From the NCBI RefSeq assembly GCF_041146395.1, contig NC_090995.1, forward strand, positions 11,572,501-11,636,500: a stretch of 64,000 nt of DNA, written 5' to 3'. Shown piece by piece: positions 23,420 through 37,050 of the stretch; the first letter of the stretch is position 1; each line of letters begins with the position of its first letter. Made by a program: the position numbers and the translations under genes. Under the pieces are notes generated by a model. That model worked only from the letters and a program-made list of their open reading frames with translations, did not search any database and was not told the origin of the DNA. Origin of the DNA: Eulemur rufifrons (lineage: Eukaryota > Chordata > Mammalia > Primates > Lemuridae).

Positions 23420-23910
23420 AGGGGTTGATTTCATCAAGCATTTACTGCACACACACTCTGTACTGGGTATTACAGAAAATACAGTGGCTAGAACCTCAGG
23501 GATTGTAAAACAAACAAACAAACAAACAAAAAACCCCCATATTATTCTATCCTGCTCAAAACGTGTAATCTAGCGGGGGCAGGAGCCATTAAGCTGACAA
23601 TCATATAAGCGTGTAATCACAAAGTTTGGCGAGTGGTAATAAGGAAAATTAGTGAGCGCCATCTAATTCCAAGAGAGGACTCATCCAGGCTTTGCAGGGC
23701 TTCCCCGAGGAAATGATGCTGTCGCCAAGATCTGAAGGGTATAGGAGGGCAGAAGGCATTCCTGGTTACAGCAAGACCGGAAACAGAGCCTCAAGTCAGT
23801 CGGGGGAAGCCCTGTGTCCTTGAAGAACTCACAAAACTCGGGGAAGGTCAAAGCCCGGAGTGGGAGGGAGGAAGGTCGGAGCAGGAGGCAGCGTCTCCTC
23901 CGGGCAAGGG
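23420..23910 (-). mobile_element. L2 LINE 3' remnant
   Basis: Plus strand: ATCAAGCATTTACTGCACAC, GGTATTACAGAAAATACAGT, AATCTAGCGGGGGCAGGAGC, GATCTGAAGGGTATAGGAGG and GCATTCCTGGTTACAGCAAG follow the antisense L2 3' order. A (CAAA)n-like interruption lies at 23510-23530. Confidence 0.65.
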
Positions 23911-24827
23911 CTGAGGTTTTCCGTCGTGGCAGTGGGGTCCAGAATAGCCACGCTATCAACTATTTTGCAGATAAACGTTTAAATGATAGAGATGATCTGA
24001 CCCAGCTTATTTTAACTAGCTAAATGTATCCTTTTGGTAATTCAGTAAATACAGTTTTCTTTTTAAAATTTTGCACTGATAGACAATATAGAAGAGGTCA
24101 TTTTAAAGGCCTGTAAAGAAAATAAAATTCACGTCTCCAGGACATCTTGAAAACCGCAACCAATCTCATTAGTTCCTAAAAATAATTTCCAATGTTTTTT
24201 AAAGAGAGACCTAAAATAATCCCAATGGTAAGACGATGAAGACACTAGTTTTTTGTTGTCGTTTGTTTGTTTTCTGGCAAATCATTCTATTTCATGTGTA
24301 TCAAAGCTCTCTGTGATTTTCTGGCTATATAGTAAAGCATCTGACCCTTGAAGTATGGTCACAAAACCACAGCCTGGGGTGGGATCTGCAGTGTAATCAA
24401 ACATTCCAGTCAACTGTTTCCACCTTTTGATTCCACTCTAATCCAATCCACCATCACAACTGGGTTGGGTTGGTTTGTCTTCAGAGTCAATGACAATTTT
24501 GTTAGTCATAGGTAAGTACAGAGACAGAAGAATATAAAAATAAAAATGTAAAATAAATATATATTTCAATATAGACAGTATGTCATGTATAATTTGTGGG
24601 ACTATATACATAGGACATGTCAAATATTTATGAATAAATGCAATACATTAATGAGACAACGAAACTTATTTAACAAGAAATATGTTTTAGAGTTTCATTG
24701 GCGATCTATGCATTACATGGAGTCTCCCCAAGAGAGCGTTTTTAAGGTCACTCGCTTGCTAACTTCCCGTATTATTTTGCTTTTAATGAAGGGAAGCGTT
24801 TTATGTGCTGCAGTATTGAGAACATTT

Positions 24828-24845
24828 GAACACTAGATGGCGGGA
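24828..24845 (+). promoter_or_regulatory. Candidate CTCF-binding core
   Basis: GAACACTAGATGGCGGGATT resembles the CTCF core (CACTAGATGGCG). It is in single-copy intron sequence. Only the core is convincing; binding is not shown by sequence. Confidence 0.3.
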
Positions 24846-25834
24846 TTGCAAAGTTAGACAATGGGACGGTGCAAAAATTGAGAAGGACGAACGGCTGTAG
24901 ATCATTCTTCCTGTGCTAGCAATTTTCTTAGCACCAAAGCTGCAGTAATGTTCCAAGAATAGAAATATTTGAGCTATGAATCAAGGTAAGAAAGGTAGAG
25001 TGAGATGATGATTTTATTCCTTCCCTGAAGTGGTACATTAGCTTTCTAGCATTATACTATATACGCACACAGTTAATTATACAGAAACGATGAAGAAAAA
25101 ATGATCAAATATATTCTTTCTTTTTTCAATTAACAAAGGTTACTCTAACACTTAAAAATTTATGACTCCTTTTTGGGGCTTTATTAAACTTAGGTTACTT
25201 TGTAGAAATAGAGGCTTCTGCATTTACCAGCATTCTCATTTTTGGCTTTGTTCTTTCCCCTTAAATGGAAGAAAACAATCACTTCTGGACAGACTCCAAC
25301 ATGTTTTTCCAGTTCTGATCCACCTCAAGAGACCCATAGTCAATCTGCCCTAACTGCCGGCAGGGTACTGACTCCAATGGGGAAGTCTATTGTTTCCCTG
25401 AAAAAAATCTATGTATTTACTCTACAAAATTGCAATCTTATGCATCTTACTCGCCAGCCTTGTATCTCTTGTTGAAAATCCACTACTTTGTTTAATTAAT
25501 GTTTATTTCAATGTGTCTAATTAATTAAATACCAATATTATGTGTTAATTGCCCAAACTACCTAGAAGAACATGCCATCCTTGCCTCAGAGAAATGTATC
25601 TCAGTCTTTAACAAAGTGAAGCGAATTGACTGCACTGTGGCAAAACTCTACGTACAATGGAGAATCAAGACCCCTCACCTGGTTAATAATAACAACACGT
25701 CTACACACATGAAGTCTCACTGCAGGCCTGTGAGTAGGTTCTGTTACTAACCTCAGTTGGAGTAGCCGAACAGGAACCTGCAAAATTCTTTTTGGTTAAT
25801 CACTGAGCTATGAGGTGCTTTAGAGTCATGCTCT

Positions 25835-26140
25835 TTTGGTATGTTAAATCAAACTAAAATTGGCCCAAGGAGGCCTCCGAACCTAAACTGAAAACCTAAC
25901 TTAGGAACAAGTAGCTGAGCCTCAGCCAATCACAGGCCTTCAGCTGTTCCCAAATAAGATCCCCGCTGTAACCAATTGAGCTGTCTCTGTGCTTCACTTG
26001 TGGTTTCTGTATGTCACTTCCTGTTCTCTGACTACAGACATAACCTGCACATGTGCTGAGACAGAGCATTCTGAACCATTTTTGGTCGAGATTGCTACCC
26101 AATTCTAGAATCACAATAAAAAAATGGCAATAAACGTCTG
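25835..26140 (+). mobile_element. Solo LTR-like remnant
   Basis: Contains CAGCCAATCACAGGCCTTCA (CCAAT-type box), AAATAAGATCCCCGCTGTAA, GTGCTTCACTTGTGGTTTCT, and near the end CTAGAATCACAATAAAAAAA (poly(A)-signal-like) followed by AATAAACGTC. The layout of promoter-like box, then poly(A) signal near the end fits an LTR. The family is not identified and no internal genes are present. Confidence 0.45.
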
Positions 26141-27494
26141 TAAAATAAGATTTGTGGTAATTTTAACAGGTAGAATTAAAACATATGTGCTAATGTCATG
26201 TCATTATACAGACTCAAGCCTCCTCCACTTACTTGGTGGTAGAATCTTTTCAAAACTTAAGATAATCATGTACACTTTATCCAGTGGTAGGAAAAAGGCA
26301 GAGAGAAATAGACCCAAAGGTCTTGAGTAAAAGAGCTAAGAGACTAGGAGCAGCAGCTCTGGAGCATGTCCCTTAACTGATCAACATACGGGTTTTGTTT
26401 TCACCTGTTACTGTATGGATATACTTTGACTTTACTTCTAAATCCTGTTTTCTCCTATGTAGTGCTTTTTTTTTTTTTTAAAGGGAGAGTTCCATTAAGA
26501 TTTCTATGATTGTCTTTATTTTACATTCTCATGGGTCTTCCTTTGATCATTCTGGGTCAACCATTCAACTCCCCAAATAGTTCCTTAACACCTAGGCTGT
26601 GAGCGGCCTCAGGCTACCTGCTAGGTGACACAGAAGTGAACACCATAAACCCTTGTTTCCTCCTTTGTGCTTGTATCTCTAAGCGATCACCATCAACGCT
26701 TTTCCACACCAGGCCTCTTAACACTTTCTGTGTATTCTAAGCCACGAGTCCCTGCAAGGTGTGTGATCTTAAGAATGTTCTTCATGCTTTCTGACAGCTA
26801 CCTGCCCTATTTATAATCTACGTACAATATAGGCCTCTTACTAATCTGAACAGGGATAAGGGAGCCTCACAAGAATCCCTCCCTGCTCATCCTCTAACCC
26901 CAGTCCGCCTTTCCTAATAAACACACTTGCGCACACTGATAAAGCTAAATGCCACCATAATTACAAGTATAACACCACACAGACAAAACCTTGGAACGTT
27001 TAAGCCTCAAAATTAGAAATGGGAATTTTGCACATGCTATGCACAGAACACAATATAATCCCCCGATTTAACTGAATAGAATGAATTTTCAATGTACTCG
27101 CACAGGAAGTTATTAAAGATATTGTGAACTCATCTACACGCACAGTGAGATGACCTAAAATTCGCTTAGAATTAAAAAAATAGTGTTATGTCCACCAGAC
27201 GCCAGGGAGAACATATTTGAGACTGACAACATTCAGCAACACTACCAAGATGAATCCTGCCACCAAACGGTCTTGCTTATTCAACACTCTGCTCTGTCCA
27301 CTGAGTTCACCAAGACAAAGAAAAGCAAATCCAAAGGTATGAAGCAGCTCCACACTAAACTAAACATACTTTTAAAAATTCTGGTTCTGTTCAAACTTAC
27401 TTTTTATGTATCTGTCAATACTGGCACACTTTTGGCAATGAAACTTGAATCTGGTTAACTTGTCACAGCTTATTATTGTACAGTTACATGAGTG

Positions 27495-28965
27495 TCACCA
27501 CTGAACTTTGTACAAAACCACAGATCTGGAACAAAGACAAGGATGCCCACTTTCACCCCTGTTATTCAGCATAGTACTTGAAGTTCCACCTACATCAGTC
27601 AGACAAAAGACAGGAAGAAAGGGCATCCAAATTGGAAAGGAAGAAGTCAAATTATCCTTGTTTGCAGACCATATGATCTTATGCCTAAAGAAACCTAAGG
27701 ACTCCACAATAAAAGTATTAGAACTGATAAACAAATTCAGAACTGCAGGATATAAAGTCAACATACAAAAATGAGTGGCATATTAAATGCCAACAGCAAG
27801 CAATCTGAAAAAGAAACCACAAAAGCAATCCTATTTACAATAGCTACAAATAAAATAAAATACCTAGGAATAAATTTAACCAAAGAAGTGAAAGATCTCT
27901 ACAATGAAAATTACAGAACATTGATGAAAGATATTGAAGAGGAGACACACAAAAAAAAAAAAAAATGGAAAGATAATCCATGCTCATGGATTGGAAGCGC
28001 CAATATTGTTGAAATGTCTATACTACCAAAAGCAATCTACAGATTCAATGCAATCCCCATCAAAAGACCAATGACATTCTTCACAGATATTCCCACAATA
28101 TTATTATTGATGCCTTAGAGACTTTTTAACCATTTCCTTACCATGAATTATCAAGATAATAAAAAAAATCAAACATTTTAAAACCATATACCTTCTAAAG
28201 AGCGTACATGAATGGCTCATAAGCACATGAAAAGATGTTCCACATTACTAGTCATTTGGGAATTGCATATTAAAAGTAAAATGAGAAACCATTTCACACT
28301 TCCTAGAATGACTAGAATAAAAAGTTGGAACACTCACATGTTACTGGTGGAAATATAAAATGGTGCAGCCGTTTTGGAAAACAGCTTAACAGTTCCTCAA
28401 ATGTCATAGATATGACCCAGCAATCCCACTTTTAGTTATATACCCAAGAGAAATGAAAACATATCTCTACATAAAAACATGGACATGAAGACACGCAGAA
28501 GCATTATTCATAATAGCCAAAGAGTGGAAACGACATAAATGTCTACCAACCGGTGAATAAATAAACAGAATGTTGTGTCTCCACAAAATGAAATTCTACT
28601 TTTCTATAAAAAGGAACAAGCTAGTGATATATGTTATGACATGGACAAACCTCAAAAACATTACGCTATGTGAGAGAAGTCACATGCAAGAGGATACTGA
28701 ATGATTCCATTTATATAAAATGTCCAGAAAAGTGAAACTCTGTTGAGACAGAGATTAGATTGGTGGTTGCCCGGGGAGGAAGAGGAGCTGGGGATAACAG
28801 CAAACGGGTATGAGGAATAGTATTGGGGTGACAAAAATGTTCTAAAACTGATTTATGGTAATGGTTGCATGACTTGGTACACTGTAAAAAAAATGATTGA
28901 ATTGTCCCCTTGAAATGGGTGAATTACATGATATATAAAATATGATTCTATTTCAAAAAACATAT
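27495..28965 (+). mobile_element. L1 ORF2 (RT end and C-terminus) and 3' UTR, internally deleted
   Basis: 27500-28105 reads as the RT-domain end of L1 ORF2 (frames give [22 protein letters not shown] and [20 protein letters not shown]). 28185-28965 reads as the C-terminal part and 3' UTR (AATCCCACTTTTAGTTATAT, AAATGGGTGAATTACATGAT). Order and strand agree, so this is either one L1 with a deletion near 28105-28185 or two fragments. Stops and frameshifts break the reading frame. Confidence 0.85.
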
Positions 28966-29254
28966 GACTTTAAGGGATACATTTTCATGCAAGAAAATTT
29001 ACAATCTGAGTTAAAAAGCACACAAAAATATACACTTTTAGAACATAAAACCTTATAGGTCTCTTATTTCCCTCAGTAGGAATTACCATGGAGATTTCAA
29101 AACAGAGGTGAAGACTTCCTTCATTTAAAACACTGAAGAGTTCATAGTAAAGCGTTAGCCTCTGTATCCCATGAATTCAAGCATATTATTTTTTCTTATC
29201 ATGTAAAACGTCGGTCAGAATTGTCACTATCATCATCATCATATTTATAATGAC

Positions 29255-29520
29255 AATAAAAACTACCTCCTACCTGCCAGGGCCTGTGCCATTTCACTCA
29301 CTATTGATTCCTGGTGTTTTTGTTCTATTTTGTTTTATTTTTAAATGCCACCCTGTGAGATTAGACATTACCATTTTTACTTTGTATGAGGAAACCAGGA
29401 GTTTTGAAAAGTCAAGCAACTAGCTCCAGTTTGGTAACAATGGCAGTAAATGGTGGGCCTAAGATTTAGTTCCGTATCTGTCATCAAAACCTGAACTTTT
29501 AACTCCTACACTGCATCCTT
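29255..29520 (-). mobile_element. MIR SINE remnant
   Basis: Plus strand: CCTGCCAGGGCCTGTGCCAT, CACCCTGTGAGATTAGACAT, TTTGTATGAGGAAACCAGGA, GTCAAGCAACTAGCTCCAGT, ending ACTCCTACACTGC. An extra T-rich segment is inserted near 29315-29345. Confidence 0.65.
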
Positions 29521-31137
29521 GCAAATCAGTAGACAAACGCAAACTGACAGATATGCCAGATGCTGAAAAGCTTCTTGGTTAACTGGGTATTTTTCTTTAT
29601 AACCCTAGTGGCTTTCAGTGGAAAGAAGCCCAAATTCTGCAAAGATGAATTCAAAGGAAAGCAAAGCTCATCTTCCTGACTCCAGACGCACAGGCTTTTT
29701 AGATACGTCACAGAGTAAAACATAAAGAAACACGACAGATTGCCCGTTTACAACCTGTGCCACGTAATGTATTTAGTTGAGATCCATTTGTGTGAGTATT
29801 TTCCACATACTAGGTATTTTCCCTTAAAGCCCATTAGTTTTTCAGACACTGGTATGTTTGTAAGGGGATTTCACGGAACGCTTGTAAGGTTACACCCAGT
29901 ATTCAAATTAGACAGATAAGAAAGCAAGAGTTCAAGGGCAAGATGGACCTCACTGCATTTCCCAAAGTGTGGCTTATTCCAAGTCATTTAAGGTACCATG
30001 AAAATAGGGCATTGACATGAAATCACATAGTAGGAACACTAGGGTTTTTTTTTTTTTAATTCTTTTTTAATCCTCCTGATTACATCAAAGAGGAAGCACC
30101 AGTTGGTAATGAGAGATCTGCTCAAGTGGTCCCAGCCCTTGCCAATCTTCATTTCCATCAAATAAACAGACGGCCTCGGGGTTAGGATCCTCGGAAAGCA
30201 GCTGTATCCAGGGACATTTAATAACCTGCTTTTGTTGTCATTGAATTTATGTCACATTCACCCTTGTATTTGTGAAAGTGGTGCTGGTTTTCCACTAACA
30301 ATAATGATATAAGTCTCCTTTTACTACCAAATTGATAAAGAAAACAGTGATTACATTTAAAGAAAAATATCAAGAAACCTAGGACAGGTGTCATACAGAT
30401 ACAGCTAAAGTCATGATAGTATGTGAATGACAGAAGTTTGAGAAATTCTCAGACAATGGTTGTCACATCTTGTCACACCATCATACCTGTAAGGACTGCA
30501 TCAAAAAATAGGAACGTTAAGAGTGACCATGAGGACTTGGGCGAGCTGGACCCTCTCTTGACTTCAGAGATTCATCGAGGCTGCTGAAAATAGGAAGCCA
30601 GTTCACCACCTACACATTCAGGGCTTGCCTTAGACAAACTCCGGGGAGTCTGTTCTTTGCTTTTCCAACCCTTTAGAGACATAGATTCCTCCCTGTTCCC
30701 ATCTACCTGCCCTCAAGCTACCACTTGCTGTCTGCACTGCCCTCTGTCAAAGCCCTGCCCTTAGATCTTGTATTCACACTACGACACTAAGGCTCCGAAA
30801 CTGTAGCAACCGCACAGTCTGCTACTGAACTCTCCCGTTTCCGTTTTTACGTGGATCAAAGCATAAATGTGCAGGGATGTACCATTCAGGCTGTCCTGAA
30901 ATTTCATGCCCTTTTCAACTGGTAGAAAATGTTGTATTTTACACATCAACTCTATATCCCCCCAAAATAATTCACTAGCGTAAGACTTGCTGGCCTGGTG
31001 AGAACCAACACGTTGCTCCCGATACTGTGAGGCGGATTCTCCTTCCCCCCATTTCATGGATGAGAAGATGGAGGCTCATCACTTCTAATGAGTAATGTCC
31101 CTTTACCCCGCACTCCTGCAGCTGAGAGTCTAGAAAG

Positions 31138-31322
31138 CATTTCCCAAGTTATGGTTTTAGGACCTTGCATATTAGCATTATCTGGGGATTTGTTTAAAAT
31201 GCAGACTCTTAGGCATTCCCCAACCTTTTAGATCAGAACGAGAGTGAGTGAGGCTGGCATCTGCATCTTAAGCTTCTCCCCTAAGTCACTCAGGTAAACC
31301 AATATTTGAGAATCTCTACTAG
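31138..31322 (+). mobile_element. MER5-type hAT-Charlie DNA transposon remnant
   Basis: TTAGCATTATCTGGGGATTT, AAAATGCAGACTCTTAGGCA, GGCATCTGCATCTTAAGCTT and a terminal TTTGAGAATCTCTACT resemble non-autonomous MER5 elements with their TIR-like end (TTTGAGAACC in the consensus). Confidence 0.65.
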
Positions 31323-32509
31323 GTCTGTGGTGCTCCCCGATTTCATCTTCATTTTTCATAACTTGGATCAGTAATGCCCAGAGCTGAATTACTTCCCAGA
31401 GGATTAAATTCAAATATTAATAGGTTTGGCTTTTCTGCCTTCTAAACTTTAGGCTTTTTTTTTTTTTTTTTTTTTCATTTCATCTCTGAAGATCTGCAGT
31501 TTGTTTAGTCACCAAAACAAATTTAAAAATATAAATGAAAGGGGAGGAGAGGAAAAGGAGGCTGAGGGAAGCCGAACTGGGTGCGTGGGTGGGCAGCTGG
31601 GGCACCTCGGACGGCAGCTGTTTTGGGGATTCTTGGCTAGAACGTGCAAACTCCCTGGCTTGGTGAAGCCTCTGTCCTTGCTCCTGGCCACTGTGTTGCA
31701 AGTGCCTAGTTACTCTGTTGCCAGCAGTTAATGCTACCATGGCAACGTTGACACCGCCATTCTTGACCCCACCTTCCCAGCGCTTCCAAAATGTGTCTTC
31801 TTTAACAGCTGATACCATCTGGAGAGCTCCGGAAACAAAATAACTCTGTTTCTAATCGGATTTTACACATTCTATACTTCATTTCTGTGCTCCTAAAATT
31901 GGGGAGTTTAATATACATTATATTTTAATTTTTTTTTTCATTCCTAAGTAAAAAGAATAAAGACAAGAATGGTTAGGGTCTGTGATATCTGGTGTCTTTT
32001 GGTTTGTTTTGGCTGCTTTTTTACAGTTGGCAGGAACTGATAAAATACAAATTCTTTGAGATCAATGAGAATGCCCTTTCTCACAAAATGCACTTTGGCC
32101 CAGGAGTCTGTGGGAATATGTCATAACTGTAGGAACGATGAGTCGTGCGTATATAAAAGTCTCAAATGTGAACTTTAGAACAGGAAAAATTGCACTCGGA
32201 ATACTATTCTGAGAGCAGAAAGTACGTGGTTTAATAAAAGGTGGTGCACACACGCACAACTGCTCGAAATTCAAATAATGTATTTTCCAAATGCCTTTTT
32301 CTCAAACCGCCTTTTTCTTTTTTTTCTCCCACAGGACAAAATATTCCTTCCTATTGAAACGTGAAATACTATCTTCCAAACCCCAAATGAATCCATTGCT
32401 TCAGAAACACAGGCAGATTCCTAAACACAGATGCTTTTCAGCAGAGGACTGATACATGCAAAACACTGAAAACCACAGAGGGAGAATTAAGAAAAGCAAC
32501 ATGCTAATA

Positions 32510-32820
32510 TGATACATTATTATATAGTCGTTGGGACTATGTTCGTGAAAAGTACTTAATGACATAGGAAAGTGTTCATGATATAATGTTTAAGAGAAAA
32601 GGCAAGATGTAAAGATTGTATGATTCTAATACTTCGTGTATACACACACACACACACACACATATTGGTTTGGGTTGTATTGATATATCTAAGTTTTTAC
32701 ATATCTACTTATATATATGCTATCTATAGTAAGAATTCTTGGGATTGTTGAATTTTGAGATATTTATCTTTCCTTGTATTTTTCTATATTCAAAATTGTA
32801 TACAAAATACTATAATTTAA
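32510..32820 (+). mobile_element. L1M-like 3' remnant with (CA)n
   Basis: GAAAGTGTTCATGATATAAT, GTTTAAGAGAAAAGGCAAGA and CCTTGTATTTTTCTATATTC follow the layout of old L1 3' ends; an (AC)11 run at about 32641-32664 interrupts it. Recognised by layout only. Confidence 0.4.
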
Positions 32821-33772
32821 AATGTAATCTTAATATTCAAATTTAATTTTAATAACACTTTATACTGTTAAAATTCTAAATATTTATAAATGTTGTGAGA
32901 AAAAGTTCCTTTAAAAATCAAATTTCATGGCTTAATATTAGAGGTACAATGTCAATGACTAGAGATTATCTTTGCAGAATACCTGTGGGAATTTCTTTCC
33001 AGATTTTAATGAATATATTTTAACAATTCAAGATGAATTGTTTATTGATTTAAAGAATAAATCCTATTGACTCATGAGAAACAAGCATCATCAGAATAAA
33101 CTAATATTCTAATCGGGGACAGAGAAAAATATTCATTCATTCTTACTCTTTAACATGGTCACAAGGAAAAATGTTGATACTCTGCTTTACTTCTCAATAT
33201 CTGTTCAAATCATTATGCACAAGCTGTATGTTTATCATTTTGCTGGTGAACGTCGGTGAGACAAACTTGAACTAATGAATGTTCCCAGGTAGCCTGTCTG
33301 TGCATCCCAAAGACTGAACCCTGAGCTAGGGTTTGACCCTGCGAAATATCAAGCTCAGCCAATTAGCCAAAGAAGTGGGTACGGACAGAACACTCTACTT
33401 GGACAGGTTTCCGAAAATAATCTCATCATGCCTCGGGAAATGATCAATTTTCTTCTCCCTACCCGTGTAGTTCACAATTACATTCTGCCGCAAATAGGTT
33501 ACTCTCTTCTTTTTAGAAGGGATTTGCATATCTGTTTAATACCGTTTTAATTTAGTACCAAAGGAAAAGAACAAATTAGAATGTTTTCAGACGAAGAAAA
33601 AAATATGGAAGAGAAAGATATAAAGTGCCAAATTTTTTGACTTTGCAACGTCATAAAAACAATCCAAAGCCATGTGGCCAAATAACCCACGTTCTAAACT
33701 GTTGCCACAGCGATCAAGGTTACGCCACCTCAACTCATGGTGTCCTTTAGGGAACAAAATGTTGACACCTAC

Positions 33773-33980
33773 CTGTCAAACGATGGCTTCTCCCCACAGT
33801 CAAAGGCATCCTGGAGCTCTTTAACAAGGTTAGCCTGGCCTGGCAGTCGAAAGAGACCCTCCTCCTTCAACCCCCTTTGTCGGATGAAGTCCACACACTG
33901 CTCCACCAACATCGGGGCCAGACGGTTCCCGTATCTCTTCTCATAGCGGACGGTGTCTTCCAGTTTCTGTCCAAAAATGC
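33773..33980 (-). CDS. ARHGAP24: ARHGAP24 exon, start of RhoGAP domain with arginine finger
   Basis: 208 nt: GC completes a Gly codon, 68 codons, then AG of a Ser codon before donor GTAGGT; the acceptor ends TTCTAG. It encodes [40 protein letters not shown] and [20 protein letters not shown]. The GLFRLPG motif has the catalytic arginine finger (codon 33847-33849) that completes the GTPase active site and speeds GTP hydrolysis by Rac. The Gln of VEQC (codon 33898-33900) is the position at which a Gln-to-Arg change has been reported in human familial kidney disease (Q158R in long-isoform numbering); it is Gln here. This is the common acceptor exon: both the PH exon (52195) and the alternative first exon (45085) end in a phase-1 G that joins it as Gly. 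Confidence 0.97.
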
Positions 33981-35489
33981 CTAGAAAAATAAAGGATTAC
34001 AGTGAATTTGAAACATTTGTCTCACCCACTTTGTTGTTGTCTTTTAAATCTCAATGTAACAGAAAAACAAAGACTGGAATGGTAGCAAGGACTTAACATT
34101 TGGTATTTCACATTATTACAGAATCGAATTCATTGTCTACAGTTCTTCAAATGAAAAGGGTTTATATCTCATGCTGTCCCTTTTCCCTGTATTCTATGCA
34201 TAGCCCCAAACCGAAATAGAAACACTGAGTTTGAAATAGCCACTGTCAAATAAACAGTGTAATAAATGTAACGAGCTTAGGGTTTTTATTTATTTTTTCC
34301 TTCTGGGAAAGTAGTTGTTTTCAAAAGCTTAAAAGCAGAAATAGTCCGGAGACAATAGTCCAATTCTACTTTCGTTACAGTTTTGTATGTAAGTCCAATT
34401 TGCATTTAGTTTAAATTCTGTTCATTATTCTTTTCCCCTTTTGTTTTCAATCAAGTTGTGATGCTGTAATTGTAATCAAGGTGATACAACCAGGAAACGA
34501 AACCCTGAATTTGCTTCCATAGAAAAGACTTCAGATAATGTTTGTTCTTTAAAACCTGAAGCCAGTAACTTATTTGAAAGGGAAAAATTAAAGTTACAAA
34601 GTGGTGCATGCTAACTGTGGCGAGGTGGGGTCGTGGTGGTTTGCACTGGTAGGGAGAGGATTCTATCATGTACCTTGTCTAGAATTGCTGGCAATAAAAA
34701 AGCAGGCCAACTTTTAGTTTTATTAATGATTTTAAAATACCTACAAACCATGTATTCCTTGGTGTATGCATCTGAGGCTGAACACCAACACTATTCCATC
34801 CTTGGTACCCCAAAGATTAAGAGATAGCTCTTCTAAAATACGAGGTATATTATTAAAAATATTAGGTAGTATAATAGCTTGGCAAAAATGATCAACCTAT
34901 GAGAAAAGGGTGGAAGAACAGCCAAAGCAAATGTGAGGTTAATGTTCCCAGACGGAGTGAACATCACTCAATGGTTTTAACGGTCTAATGACTTTCATGA
35001 AAGGGGAAGAAAAATAAGCGTTGCATGTTGAAATTATGTAAGACTCCAGAATGTTTGGGAAAATTATTTAACAGCCATTAAGTTAAGGATTTGATGATAA
35101 CAACAGATGCTTTGCCTCCCGCCTGCAAATTTATTTATTTATGGATTCAGTAGTGCAAAACCATCACATTCCAAGAAATAAAGACTTGCTACCAAAGACA
35201 ATATCCTATTCTACACCTGGTATCAAATCTAGCACTGATGGAATTCATATCTTTTTTACAGAAATAAGATTGAGTGACCTAACATCAATATACAAGTGCA
35301 TATAAAGAAGAATTAGAAAATGGCATTTTCTAAAGGCAGTAAAGATTAGAGTAGGTAACAGATCTATTTATCTTAGTCTGTAGACTTTAGATCCGACAGT
35401 TCCTTGATAATGGTACATCAACCATTATTCATGAACTCAGCAGACATTCACACGTCTATTTTCTTTTGGCATCTCCAATTTAGAAGCCA

Positions 35490-35880
35490 GACAATTAAAT
35501 ATTTCTCCCACTTTCCTTGCAGTGGGGTGGCCACGTGGCGTAGCCCTGGCCAAGAAGTCTTCTGGAGCCTTTAGGAAGACTCGATTTTCTTGATGAAAGA
35601 AAAGACAGCTGCAATCGTAAATCACTCCTTTTTCTTGTCTTGAACTTGGACATGGTACCGGGCCTTGTAATAGCCATATTTTGACCATTAGGCAACAATG
35701 ACAAGAGAAAGGCTAAAAGATGAACAGATGTGCTGAGGCTGAGACCACTGAACCACTGACCCAATGCCAGCAGCACCTTCGTGGAGCTAGTTTTTAGTGT
35801 GAGAACAGCAATAGGCCACTGTTAGCTGGGTTTTCTTTTACTTGCAGCAAAATAAAATTCTAACCCATTCAGTGGTGATA
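35490..35880 (+). mobile_element. LTR-like or other old repeat, tentative
   Basis: The terminal part (CTGGGTTTTCTTTTACTTGC, AGCAAAATAAAATTCTAACC) resembles the 3' end of an old mammalian interspersed repeat that ends with a 'ttttctgttacttgcagcc' phrase. The family is unidentified. Confidence 0.3.
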
Positions 35881-36459
35881 ATGATTTTGGAGATATTCTA
35901 TTATTTTAACAATAAAGTTTACAAACTGGTTATGATTGAAGATTATCAACTCTTTTTCTGTGGAGTTCTTTGAAAACAAACATGATATTTATTTGCCTGC
36001 AACGTTTCGACTCTATCCTGTCAAAATTAAGTAAATAGCCTTTCAAAACACACTCATAGATCCCTTAAAAAATAATATGTTGACATCTGAGAACAAATCT
36101 TATGTATCTGTGATTTTTTTACTATAGATTTTTGGTTTTGATCCATAAATATATTACATAAGGGCTCTCTCTAAATCCAGCAGAGAATCTACTAAAGATG
36201 TTCCAGTTCAACTTCTGTGTCTGCTACAAGTAAGAACCAAACTTCCAAGATTTGGTTTTATGTCATAAGGAAAAGCAGTCAAACTTTCTTTTCTTAAAAC
36301 TCTCAGGATTTCTTTTTTGCCAACAACTCAAGAAGGTGGTAAAGGAATGGATATGCTTTGCTTTAGATGTATACTTTGGTTTCCTTTCATTTTCTTGTAC
36401 ATGCAGGTTTGTCTTTATGATAAAAATAAGAATTTATGATATTTAGGAAGCATAGCAAA

Positions 36460-36680
36460 AAATTTATTAAGTATGTATTATATACTAATTCTCTGATATA
36501 TATTCTGTAACCTTCATAAGAAATATAATATAAGGTAGCTTTCATTCTCCCTCTTTATACCTGAGGAAATTGGGGCTCAGAGAGGTTAAACCATTTGGCC
36601 AAGGTTACACAGCACCAAGAGGCAGAATGAAAGTTGGCATCCAGATTTATTCAGCTTTAAAGGCTTTGCTCATTCCCGAA
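36460..36680 (-). mobile_element. MIR SINE remnant
   Basis: Plus strand: TATACCTGAGGAAATTGGGG, CTCAGAGAGGTTAAACCATT, GGCCAAGGTTACACAGCACC, in MIR antisense order. Confidence 0.8.
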
Positions 36681-36799
36681 TGGAATGTTTTTTGCTTTTT
36701 ATTTAATCTTAATTATCATATGTCCTCATTTGCTAGTAATGTAAAATATTAGTGAATTCTAAAACTGAGTATAATAATGTGTGGTTTTTTATGCTCTAA

Positions 36800-37050
36800 A
36801 AAGTGACAAGAGCTAAGCCTACCTACGTATGCTAACCATATTACAAGCAGTTTACCTGCATTTCTCTTACTTAGAACTCAGCACCCTGTCAGGTAGGCAC
36901 CACCACAACTCCCATTTCATCGACGAGGAGCTCAAAGAACAGAAATGTCAAGTAACTTGCCATATGTCACACAGTAAATGGTGGAGCTAGGATTTGTTCA
37001 CGGCTGTGGGATTTCATGGCCACTCTTATCAATCACACAATACTGTGTAG
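36800..37050 (-). mobile_element. MIR SINE remnant
   Basis: Plus strand: CCTGTCAGGTAGGCACCACC, CCCATTTCATCGACGAGGAG, AAGTAACTTGCCATATGTCA, CAGTAAATGGTGGAGCTAGG. A separate copy from the one at 36460, same orientation. Confidence 0.8.

Larger units (their letters stand above)
22333..33772 (-). other. ARHGAP24: ARHGAP24 intron (11.4 kb)
   Basis: GT-AG intron, the largest one between shared coding exons. It holds an L2 remnant, a CTCF-like site, an LTR-like segment, an internally deleted L1, a MIR, a MER5 copy and an L1M-like end, each listed. The stretches 22450-23415, 23915-24825, 26150-27490, 29525-31130, 31330-32505 and 32825-33770 show no gene or named repeat that I can support; they include a T23 run near 31455. 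Confidence 0.85.

Noticed and set aside
27508..28118. Frames with reverse transcriptase similarity
   Set aside because: Part of an L1 remnant, broken by stops and a deletion; not a host gene.
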